64,000 bases of DNA, taken from Aquisphaera insulae. Lineage in GTDB: Bacteria > Planctomycetota > Planctomycetia > Isosphaerales > Isosphaeraceae. Position numbers and translations under genes: made by a program. Below are positions 28,476 through 35,149 of the stretch, one piece after another; the stretch's first letter is position 1; each line of letters begins with the position of its first letter. Below the pieces are notes generated by a model that was not told the origin of the DNA, did not search any database, and was given only the letters and a program-made list of their open reading frames with translations. The stretch is taken from positions 186,001 to 250,000 of the forward strand of contig NZ_JAALJH010000001.1 of assembly GCF_011064615.1 (NCBI RefSeq). Direction: 5' to 3'.

Positions 28476-28946
28476 TTAATTCGGCCGGATCGGGATGGTC
28501 CTGGGCTTCGCGGCCTTCTTCTTCGGCAGGCGAATCGTGAGCACGCCGTTCCTCGCATCGGCCTCGGAGGCTTCGAAATCCACGTCGTTGGAGACCATCA
28601 CCTGGCGCAGGAAGGTCCCGAAGCGTCGCTCCCGCGCCTGGAGCTGCCCTTCCGGCAGTTCTCCGGGGGCCTTGGTGCCCCGGAGGACGAGGAGGTTGCC
28701 GGTGATCGAAAGCTCCACGCCGGTGGGGTCGACGCCCGGTATCTCGGCCACGACCACCGTCTCCTCGGGAGTCTCGTAGACGTCGATCATGGGGGTCCAG
28801 CCCGTCGGATCCAGATCGGTGGGTGCCGATTCGCGACTGGCCTGACCGCCAGGCTGGAGGTACTGGTCCAGCATGCGTGCCAGCTCGCTTTGGAGGAAAT
28901 GGAAGGGGACGAATGGTTCTCGTCTCCACGGATTCGACCGAGACAT
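28476..28946 (-). CDS. Small heat-shock protein, Hsp20/alpha-crystallin family
   Basis: A 156-residue cytoplasmic chaperone that would hold unfolding clients. The alpha-crystallin domain covers about residues 48-145: P-M-I-D-V-Y-E-T at its start, then V-V-V-A-E-I-P-G-V, and the terminal N-G-V-L-T-I-R-L-P-K. The tail after the domain (K-K-K-A-A-K-P-R-T-I-P-I) contains an I-P-I that matches the I-x-I/V motif used for oligomer assembly. It is the third of three consecutive Hsp20 genes on this strand, 72 nt after the second. Confidence 0.9.
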   Translation of the reverse strand: MSRSNPWRREPFVPFHFLQSELARMLDQYLQPGGQASRESAPTDLDPTGWTPMIDVYETPEETVVVAEIPGVDPTGVELSITGNLLVLRGTKAPGELPEGQLQARERRFGTFLRQVMVSNDVDFEASEADARNGVLTIRLPKKKAAKPRTIPIRPN

Positions 28947-29018
28947 GCGTCAACTCCTGGCCATGGCCTGCGTGGGTTCGGTGTAACTCTCAGGTGAACT
29001 CGAGGTGGAGCTGATGAT

Positions 29019-29444
29019 TCACGACCGGATCTCGATCCGTCGAGAACGCGCCCGATCGGCCTTGGGCAAGACCAGGCAGAGGACGCCATTCTTGAGCTCG
29101 GCCGTGATCCGCTCGCGGTCGACCTCATCGCTCAGGATGAAGGAGCGGTAGAAATCGCCCACCAGGTATTCTTCGTGGATCGGCCTCGCAGATTCGTCCA
29201 CCGGTGGTTCGACCCGGCCGTGGAGGCTGAGGACGTTGTCCTCGAGTTGGATGACCAGGTTCTTCTCCGTGACACCCGGCAGGTCGGCATGGAGGACCAG
29301 CCCCTCCGGACCCTCATGAATATCGATGGGAGGAGTCGCTGCGCGGGCGGCCCGGGTCTCCTCGTTCTGCTGCGCCGTCGACGGGCCCCCCTCCGGCTCG
29401 CCCGCCCCGACGACCACACGGATCGATGGGTTCGTGACGTTCAT
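29019..29444 (-). CDS. Small heat-shock protein, Hsp20/alpha-crystallin family
   Basis: A 141-residue member of the same family: a ~35-residue non-conserved lead, an alpha-crystallin domain (P-P-I-D-I-H-E-G at ~38, V-L-H-A-D-L-P-G-V, and N-G-V-L-C-L-V-L-P-K), and a tail R-R-I-E-I-R-S carrying an I-x-I element. The ATG at 29444 is 17 codons inside the longest open frame; it gives the shorter N-terminus and has GGGAG upstream, but the true start is uncertain. It is the middle gene of three, 66 nt after the first. Confidence 0.88.
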   Translation of the reverse strand: MNVTNPSIRVVVGAGEPEGGPSTAQQNEETRAARAATPPIDIHEGPEGLVLHADLPGVTEKNLVIQLEDNVLSLHGRVEPPVDESARPIHEEYLVGDFYRSFILSDEVDRERITAELKNGVLCLVLPKADRARSRRIEIRS

Positions 29445-29510
29445 GCGTCGATTGCTCCCGATGTTTCCTGGAACTTCTGGCCGAAACGCTCTCACCCGTT
29501 GACTCTGCGA

Positions 29511-29951
29511 TCAGGCCCCACCCGCGACCGTGATGTGCCGGGGCTTCGCCCCTTCCACCTTGGGAATCCGAACGCTCAGGACTCCATTGCTGAAGCTCGC
29601 GGAGACCTGGGCACTGTCCACCCGATCCGGCAGTGTGATCGTCCTCGACCATCGCCCGACGAGTCGCTCTTGCCGTCGATAGCTATCGTCCTTGACTCCC
29701 TCCGGCCGCTTCCGCTCGCCCCGCATGGTGAGGGTTTCGCCTGTGATCGTCAGCTCGACCTCCTCGGCCGACACGCCCGGCAACTGGGCCGTCAGGACGT
29801 AGCTTTCTCCCGCATCGTAGACGTTGATCGGCGGAAAGGGTCGCAGTTGGCGGAGCGCGGGGAGGCCCTCGAGTCCGCCGAAGAACCGACCCATCTCGCG
29901 ATGCAACTCACGGAGCGGATCCCATCGATTCTGCCAAAGAACTCCACTCAT
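29511..29951 (-). CDS. Small heat-shock protein, Hsp20/alpha-crystallin family
   Basis: A 146-residue member of the family, first of the three-gene cluster. GGGAGGAG lies close upstream of the ATG at 29951, which opens M-S-G-V-L-W-Q-N-R-W-D-P; an earlier in-frame start lacks such a site. The N-terminal arm (W-D-P-L-R-E-L-H-R-E-M) is typical of bacterial class A Hsp20. The alpha-crystallin domain runs from I-N-V-Y-D-A-G to N-G-V-L-S-V-R-I-P-K and is followed by H-I-T-V. No heat-shock (CIRCE or sigma-32) element could be recognised upstream. Confidence 0.9.
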   Translation of the reverse strand: MSGVLWQNRWDPLRELHREMGRFFGGLEGLPALRQLRPFPPINVYDAGESYVLTAQLPGVSAEEVELTITGETLTMRGERKRPEGVKDDSYRRQERLVGRWSRTITLPDRVDSAQVSASFSNGVLSVRIPKVEGAKPRHITVAGGA

Positions 29952-30006
29952 CGTACTCCTCCCAGAGAAAGTCACGATCGCCTGATTTCAGCCCATCGCA
30001 TGCGTC

Positions 30007-30190
30007 GTGCCAGAATGGCGCCCAACCAGCAGACAGGCCGGTCGAATACACATAACCACAGAATTTATAATGAGATATGACTCGCAGAAAGGAACCGGAC
30101 CCAGCTCTCAGTGAGTGCATGACGGGATTCGGCCTGCTGACAAAATGGCACCCTCGGCAGCCTAAGTCCCGAAGACCGCCATTCTGGCAC
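30007..30190. repeat. Candidate non-autonomous element bounded by 14-bp perfect inverted repeats
   Basis: GTGCCAGAATGGCG (30007-30020) and its exact reverse complement (30177-30190) bound a 184-bp interval with no gene. A related, direct copy of the inner part (AAAATGGCACCC, 30142-30153) lies inside, and each repeat arm is itself partly palindromic (GCCA-GAA-TGGC). I see no flanking target-site duplication. It sits between the M56 gene's 3' end and the Hsp20 cluster, so it could equally be a 3' structured region. Confidence 0.4.
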
Positions 30191-30208
30191 CCCCGGAGTG
30201 ACGGGGCG

Positions 30209-31744
30209 TTACCAGGCGATGCTCAGGTCGCGAAGGATGATGGTGTCATCCGCCGGAGGCTCAATCGTGAGCCACTCCGAGACGTGGTCGCGAAGGAGGT
30301 TAACCCTGACGCGATTCTCATCGATGCTGAGGCGGAGGAGCATCCCATCACGCTCGAGCCTGACGCGGTGGATTGCGGCGTGCGAAGGGGAGGGTTCGGT
30401 CTCGGATCGAGGCGGAGGAGGCTGATCCCAGTCTCGCAGGGGAAGACCCGCAAGTCTTGTCCTTGCCAGGCTTTCCGGACTGGCCTCGACATCCACGTGG
30501 AGAGAGAAACGCTCCGGCAGGAGCACGGGAAGGACGTGAGGGGCGCTGCGGCCGATGCGAACGAGTCCCCTGGGAACCGCGACGAAGTGCTCGACCCGAA
30601 ACTGGTTTTCGACGGGAGCGGAGAAGGCCGCGGGATCCTCCGTCGCGGGATTCGGCTCCTGCGACCAGATTGTCCAGGAGGAGGCGAAGAGGGCCGTCGT
30701 CGAGCTAAACAGGAGGACCGCCACGTTCCACCATCGGGGCGACTTCCGTTCGATCGGAAAGGGGCAATGGAGGAGCATCACGACCCGTTGCAGGAGCGGA
30801 TTGCGGAACCCCCCGGCCCACCACCAGCCCGGTCGAGGAAGGCTGGCGAGGAGGCGATCGCGATTCGCGACGTCGGGTTCCTTGCCAGCATCGGAATCCG
30901 TGGCCAGGCCGACGAGCCGCGTGGCATACCGCGAACGCGAGCCGAGGATCTCGGCCGTCCTCTGGTCTGCCAGGAATTCCCGATCAATTCGGAGCTGCGC
31001 CAGGATCCACCAGACGTGGGGGAGGAAGAACCAGAGCCCCTGACAGAGCCCCGCCAGGGGCTGGAATTGCGGGTCTCCTTCGCGAGCGTGGGCCAGCTCG
31101 TGGAGGAGGACGATCCTCAGCGATTCGGAATTGAGTTCGCCGCCTTCGAATGCAGGCGGGATGAGGATCGACACTCGACGGGCGCCGGTCACGACGGGCC
31201 GACGAATCCGCGAGCAGATGGCGATTCGGAATTCTTCCGGATCAAGTCCGTGCTCTCGAGCGGCCTGGATGTAAAGAGACTTCGTCACGGGGCTGGGGGG
31301 GATCGAGCCACGGACAAGCCGGGCGCCCCCCCAGAGGCCCAGGACGTTCCAGGCGACGGCGAGGCCCGCCCCGAACAGGTAAACCAGGGTCAGCTCGCGG
31401 ATGATCCGATGGGTGAACTCCCCGGCCGCGATCGTTCGGACGGTCGATGCCGTGCCCTCCTCCCGCGAGTCCGGAAGCCGAGGATTCGCCGCCCAGAAGC
31501 CGGAACCGATCGCACCCGAACTCTCCCGGGACAGCCAGGAGAGGGAGTGCGAGTCTCGCCACGGGTTCATGCAGACCAGCAGCGGCATGACCGCCGCAAG
31601 GATGATCGCCCATCGGGCGACGATCATCCGCCGGACCGGCTGCTCGCAGAAGAGCATCACCAGCACCATACCGCTGAGCAGGACCGTGGTCGCGAGCGTC
31701 GCATCGATCAAGGTCCGGCTGAAGCGATCCAGCTCGAACCACAT
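30209..31744 (-). CDS. M56/BlaR1-like membrane metallopeptidase
   Basis: A 511-residue membrane protease. Four to five hydrophobic helices occur in the first ~140 residues and around 360; the zinc motif H215-E-L-A-H219 is intact, in the cytosolic segment typical of the family, with a downstream D/E ligand region (D-R-E-F-L-A-D). M56 proteases of the BlaR1/MecR1 type sense a signal and cleave a BlaI-type repressor. The BlaI gene lies 177 nt upstream on the same strand. The C-terminal ~130 residues are extracytoplasmic and lack a recognisable penicillin-binding sensor, so the stimulus is unknown. Confidence 0.85.
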   Translation of the reverse strand: MWFELDRFSRTLIDATLATTVLLSGMVLVMLFCEQPVRRMIVARWAIILAAVMPLLVCMNPWRDSHSLSWLSRESSGAIGSGFWAANPRLPDSREEGTASTVRTIAAGEFTHRIIRELTLVYLFGAGLAVAWNVLGLWGGARLVRGSIPPSPVTKSLYIQAAREHGLDPEEFRIAICSRIRRPVVTGARRVSILIPPAFEGGELNSESLRIVLLHELAHAREGDPQFQPLAGLCQGLWFFLPHVWWILAQLRIDREFLADQRTAEILGSRSRYATRLVGLATDSDAGKEPDVANRDRLLASLPRPGWWWAGGFRNPLLQRVVMLLHCPFPIERKSPRWWNVAVLLFSSTTALFASSWTIWSQEPNPATEDPAAFSAPVENQFRVEHFVAVPRGLVRIGRSAPHVLPVLLPERFSLHVDVEASPESLARTRLAGLPLRDWDQPPPPRSETEPSPSHAAIHRVRLERDGMLLRLSIDENRVRVNLLRDHVSEWLTIEPPADDTIILRDLSIAW

Positions 31745-31921
31745 GGTCGGGGCCTCGGCGGCAAGGGAGCGGAGACGGGTCGCATAGTCGGGGAGGGGAT
31801 GCGTGGCCTTGAGGTCGCGAGGAAAACGGCGAGGACCGGCAGACGGCCCGCGCCAGGCGCGTCATCCCCGGTCCTCTTCCTCAAGCGTCAGATTGAGCAT
31901 GACAGGCACAGGCGAGCGGCG

Positions 31922-32353
31922 TCAAGCCAACTCGGCGACTTCCTCTCGCGTCGCGACCGGATGATCCGAGGAGGCCCGTTCGGCCTCATCGATCATGGCC
32001 CTCAGTCGGTCCAGGTCCTCCGGAGTCGGCGGCTTGGAGTCGAACAGTGCCACCATCATGCGATCCAGGGCGCCATCGAAGACCCGATCCACGAACCGAC
32101 TGGTCAGCTCGCGAATGGTCCGTTCCGAGGACTTCTTCGGGTGATAGATGAATGTCCGCCCCTCGACAACGTGTCGGACCAGGCCTTTCTTCTCCTCCAT
32201 GATATTCAGCAAGGTCTGAACCGTGCTGTAGGCGACAGGTCCCGCGTCCCGGTTCAGGTCGTCCTGAACCTCCCGGACGCTTGCCTTACCCCGAGCCCAC
32301 AAGATCTTCATGATCTCGAGCTCTCGATCGGTCACCATCTGAGTCTTGCGCAC
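31922..32353 (-). CDS. BlaI/MecI/CopY-family transcriptional repressor
   Basis: A 143-residue winged-helix repressor. The GTG at 32353 has GGAGG five bases upstream; the ATG five codons on is also possible. Residues 7-80 form the DNA-binding domain (T-D-R-E-L-E-I-M-K-I-L-W at the start, then Y-S-T-V-Q-T-L-L-N-I-M-E-E-K-K-G-L-V-R-H); the rest is the dimerisation and cleavage region. Such repressors bind dyads over their own promoter until a partner M56 protease cuts them; the M56 gene lies downstream on this strand, so the two form the regulator pair. Confidence 0.9.
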   Translation of the reverse strand: MRKTQMVTDRELEIMKILWARGKASVREVQDDLNRDAGPVAYSTVQTLLNIMEEKKGLVRHVVEGRTFIYHPKKSSERTIRELTSRFVDRVFDGALDRMMVALFDSKPPTPEDLDRLRAMIDEAERASSDHPVATREEVAELA

Positions 32354-32391
32354 GATTGCCTCCGCGGGATGACGAGAAATATAGAGATGAT

Positions 32392-32425
32392 CTTACCCGT
32401 AAGCTAACCTGCGGTAGGGGCCTAC
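32392..32425. promoter_or_regulatory. Candidate BlaI-type operators over the blaI promoter
   Basis: Two perfect 5-bp-arm dyads lie about 40-70 bp upstream of the repressor: CTTAC-CC-GTAAG (32392-32403) and GTAGG-GG-CCTAC (32414-32425). On the minus strand the first falls between a TTAGCT (-35-like) and a TATATT (-10-like) separated by 18 bp. The arms share the G-T-A/T-A-C core expected of BlaI/MecI sites. Binding is inferred. Confidence 0.5.
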
Positions 32426-32541
32426 GCAAGACTAATTCTATCGGAAATGAAATGACGCCAAGCCTTCGGCGAAGTCGGGAAGCGGGGACTGGAAAGGTGG
32501 CCGATCCCACCAGGTCGCCCGCGCTGGCCCGTCACTCCCCC

Positions 32542-33237
32542 TCAGCTCTCGCGGACCTGGTTCAACCTCCGATCCAGGAGGTTCGGAAACTGAGCGATCC
32601 AACGGCGGTTGAGGGGGGACGGATGCGGCAGCGGCAGCACGACCACATCCTTCTGGAGGACACTCGCCGCATCACCGGTCGTCGCGACCAGGCGGCAGGG
32701 GAAGGCCGCCTCGTATCGCTCGTCGGTCTTGCCCAACGTCTCGAACTCGGGCCCCGTTGCATAACGGGCGAACCAGGCGAACGCCTCGGTCCCCAGGGTG
32801 ATGATGGACGATCCTCCCCAGAATTCGATCAGGAGCCTGGCCACGAAGGGGCGGAATCGCTCCTTGACGGAATCCGCGTAAGCCTTGTTCCCCGGCGGCT
32901 TGTAGGGCACCGTATTGGTCAGCAGGACGAACTCGAGGGCCGCCTCCAGGTCCTCCCGCGACGGCCGGGTGCCCGCCCTCGCCGGGGCGAAGGCTCGGAG
33001 GACCCCCTCCCGGACGAGCTTGCCCCCGGCCCCGACCAGCGGCTGACCGTGCTTGACCTCATCCTTCCCCAGGTCGCGGCCGAAGACGCAAGCCGGGGCG
33101 CCCAGCGAGCCCGCGAACAGGATCGGGACCGCGGGATCCTTCCCGTGCTTCTCATAAACCTCGCGGTCGACGGGGAAGTCCGCGCGATCCGCCTCGGTCC
33201 GGATATCCTCGAGTAATCCCGTCAGCCCGCGCGTCAT
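32542..33237 (-). CDS. Uracil-DNA glycosylase superfamily protein
   Basis: A 231-residue protein of the UDG fold, expected to excise uracil or a related damaged base. Motif A-like G-R-D-L-G-K-D-E then G-Q-P-L-V-G-A-G-G-K-L occurs near residue 60, and the second motif H-P-S-P-L-N sits near the C-terminus in a P-L-P-H-P-S-P-L-N context. Only two cysteines are present, so it lacks the [4Fe-4S] cluster of UDG families 4 and 5. It may be a divergent branch; activity is not proven. The start at 33237 gives M-T-R-G-L. It is divergent from cimA. Confidence 0.75.
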   Translation of the reverse strand: MTRGLTGLLEDIRTEADRADFPVDREVYEKHGKDPAVPILFAGSLGAPACVFGRDLGKDEVKHGQPLVGAGGKLVREGVLRAFAPARAGTRPSREDLEAALEFVLLTNTVPYKPPGNKAYADSVKERFRPFVARLLIEFWGGSSIITLGTEAFAWFARYATGPEFETLGKTDERYEAAFPCRLVATTGDAASVLQKDVVVLPLPHPSPLNRRWIAQFPNLLDRRLNQVRES

Positions 33238-33424
33238 GGTGCATCCTCGCGTTGGGGGGATGGCCGGGATTTCCCCGGCAAGGGCGAATCGGAGCTTGCT
33301 GTCGAACCCCGGCCGGCCGCTGGTGTCGGTCCTCTGTAACTCGCGAGCATCATACTGCTAGAATGGCAAGCCGTATCGGGCCGTCCGGCCCGCGACCTCC
33401 GCGAACCACGCTGGCCGACCCGAC

Positions 33425-35032
33425 ATGACTCGTATTGCAATCTACGACACGACCCTCCGTGACGGCAGCCAGGGAGAGGGGGTGAACTTCTCGCTCCAGG
33501 ACAAGCTGCTCATCACCGCGCGCCTCGATGACCTGGGGGTGGATTACGTGGAAGGGGGCTATCCCCTGTCCAATCCCAAGGATACGTCTTATTTCCATGC
33601 CCTCCGCGACCTCCCCCTCCGGCACGCGAAGGTGGCGGCCTTCGGGATGACCCGCCGCCGCGACGTGTCGGCGGAGGACGATCAGGGCATGAAGGCCCTG
33701 GTCCAGGCACGGACCGACGTGGTGACGATCGTCGGCAAGACCTGGGACATGCACGCGCGTGAGGTCCTCGGGGTCTCCCTCGAGGAGAACCTCCGGATGA
33801 TCGGCGACTCCGTCGCCTTCTGCGCCGCGAGCGTCCGGGAAGTGATCTACGATGCCGAGCACTTCTTCGACGGATTCCGGCGGAACCCGGATTACGCCCT
33901 CGAGACGATCCGCGCCGCGGCCGACGCCGGCGCGGCCTGGGTGGTCCTCTGCGACACCAACGGCGGAGCCCTGCCGGAGGACGTGGCCGAGGCCGTCCAG
34001 CGGGTTTCCCGCGCGATCCGGATCCCCCTGGGAATCCACACGCACAACGACGGCGACCTCGCCGTGGCCAATGCCCTGTCCGCCGTGCGCAACGGGGCGA
34101 GGCAGGTGCAAGGCACCGTCAACGGGCTGGGAGAGCGTTGCGGCAATGCCGACCTCTGCAGCGTCGTCGCCAACCTCGCGCTCAAGTATGCCGATTTCGA
34201 GGTGCTCGGCCCGGGCCAGGTCGCCCGAATCACGGAGATCTCCCGGTTCGTCTACGAGATCGCCAACATGAACTTCCGGCCCGGACAGCCGTTCGTGGGC
34301 ACCAGCGCGTTCGCCCACAAGGGGGGGATGCACGTCCACGGCGTGCGGAAGAACGCGTCGAGCTACGAGCACATCGAGCCGGAGTCCGTCGGCAACGAGC
34401 GGCGGGTCCTCGTCAGCGAGCTGTCCGGCAAGTCGAACATCGCCGAGAAGCTCGCGGAGTACGGCCTCGAACACGACTCCGCGCTGCTCGCACGGGTCCT
34501 CGACTCGGTCCAGGACATGGAGAACGAGGGCTACCAGTTCGAGGCCGCCGAGGCATCCTTCGTCCTCCTGGTCGACCGGCTGGCCGGGCGGGGGCCGGAC
34601 TGGTTCGAGCTGCTCAACTACCGCGTCAACGTCACCGGCAAGCCGGGCCGCGACGCGCTCACCGAGGCGACGGTCAAGCTCTCGGTCGGTGGCCAGGTCG
34701 AGCACACCGTCAGCGAGGGCGACGGGCCGGTGAACGCGCTCGATGCCGCCCTCCGGAAGGCCCTGGAGACGCATTACCCCCGGCTCCGCGAGATGGACCT
34801 GGTCGATTACAAGGTCCGCGTCATCAACGACCGCGCGGGCTCCGCCGCGAGGGTGCGCGTCGTCATCGAGAGCCGCGATCGCGACGACGTCTGGGGGACC
34901 GTGGGCGTCTCCGAGAACGTCATCACGGCGAGCTGGCTGGCGCTTCGTGACGCCTTCGAGTACAAGCTCGCCAAGGATGGTCGCCCATCCCGCACGGCGA
35001 TCCCCGCCGCCGCGGCGGGTGTCGCCGACTAA
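33425..35032 (+). CDS. cimA: (R)-citramalate synthase
   Basis: A 535-residue enzyme that condenses pyruvate with acetyl-CoA to citramalate in the threonine-independent route to isoleucine. The N-terminal LeuA-like TIM barrel shows I-Y-D-T-T-L-R-D-G-S-Q-G-E-G, the G-I-H-T-H-N-D metal site, N-G-L-G-E-R-C-G-N and the G-G-M-H-V-H-G motif. The C-terminal ~150 residues form the LeuA dimer/allosteric domain with a D-A-A-L-R-K-A-L segment. These features and length match the cimA branch rather than 2-isopropylmalate synthase. A TAGAAT -10-like box lies at 33359-33364, with only a weak -35. valS follows 117 nt downstream and may be cotranscribed. Confidence 0.9.
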   Translation: MTRIAIYDTTLRDGSQGEGVNFSLQDKLLITARLDDLGVDYVEGGYPLSNPKDTSYFHALRDLPLRHAKVAAFGMTRRRDVSAEDDQGMKALVQARTDVVTIVGKTWDMHAREVLGVSLEENLRMIGDSVAFCAASVREVIYDAEHFFDGFRRNPDYALETIRAAADAGAAWVVLCDTNGGALPEDVAEAVQRVSRAIRIPLGIHTHNDGDLAVANALSAVRNGARQVQGTVNGLGERCGNADLCSVVANLALKYADFEVLGPGQVARITEISRFVYEIANMNFRPGQPFVGTSAFAHKGGMHVHGVRKNASSYEHIEPESVGNERRVLVSELSGKSNIAEKLAEYGLEHDSALLARVLDSVQDMENEGYQFEAAEASFVLLVDRLAGRGPDWFELLNYRVNVTGKPGRDALTEATVKLSVGGQVEHTVSEGDGPVNALDAALRKALETHYPRLREMDLVDYKVRVINDRAGSAARVRVVIESRDRDDVWGTVGVSENVITASWLALRDAFEYKLAKDGRPSRTAIPAAAAGVAD

Positions 35033-35149
35033 CGAGCCGTCCACGCCGCGACCTCGCCAGCCGTGCCGAACCGACTTGACCCGGCGCGACGCGATGGGGC
35101 GGCCGCCGAGATCGCCCTCGAATCGTTCCCAACGCTCGAAAGACCCGAC

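Noticed and set aside
30077..32407. 776-residue plus-strand open frame over the M56 and BlaI genes
   Set aside because: Mirrors two recognisable genes and contains no domain signal.
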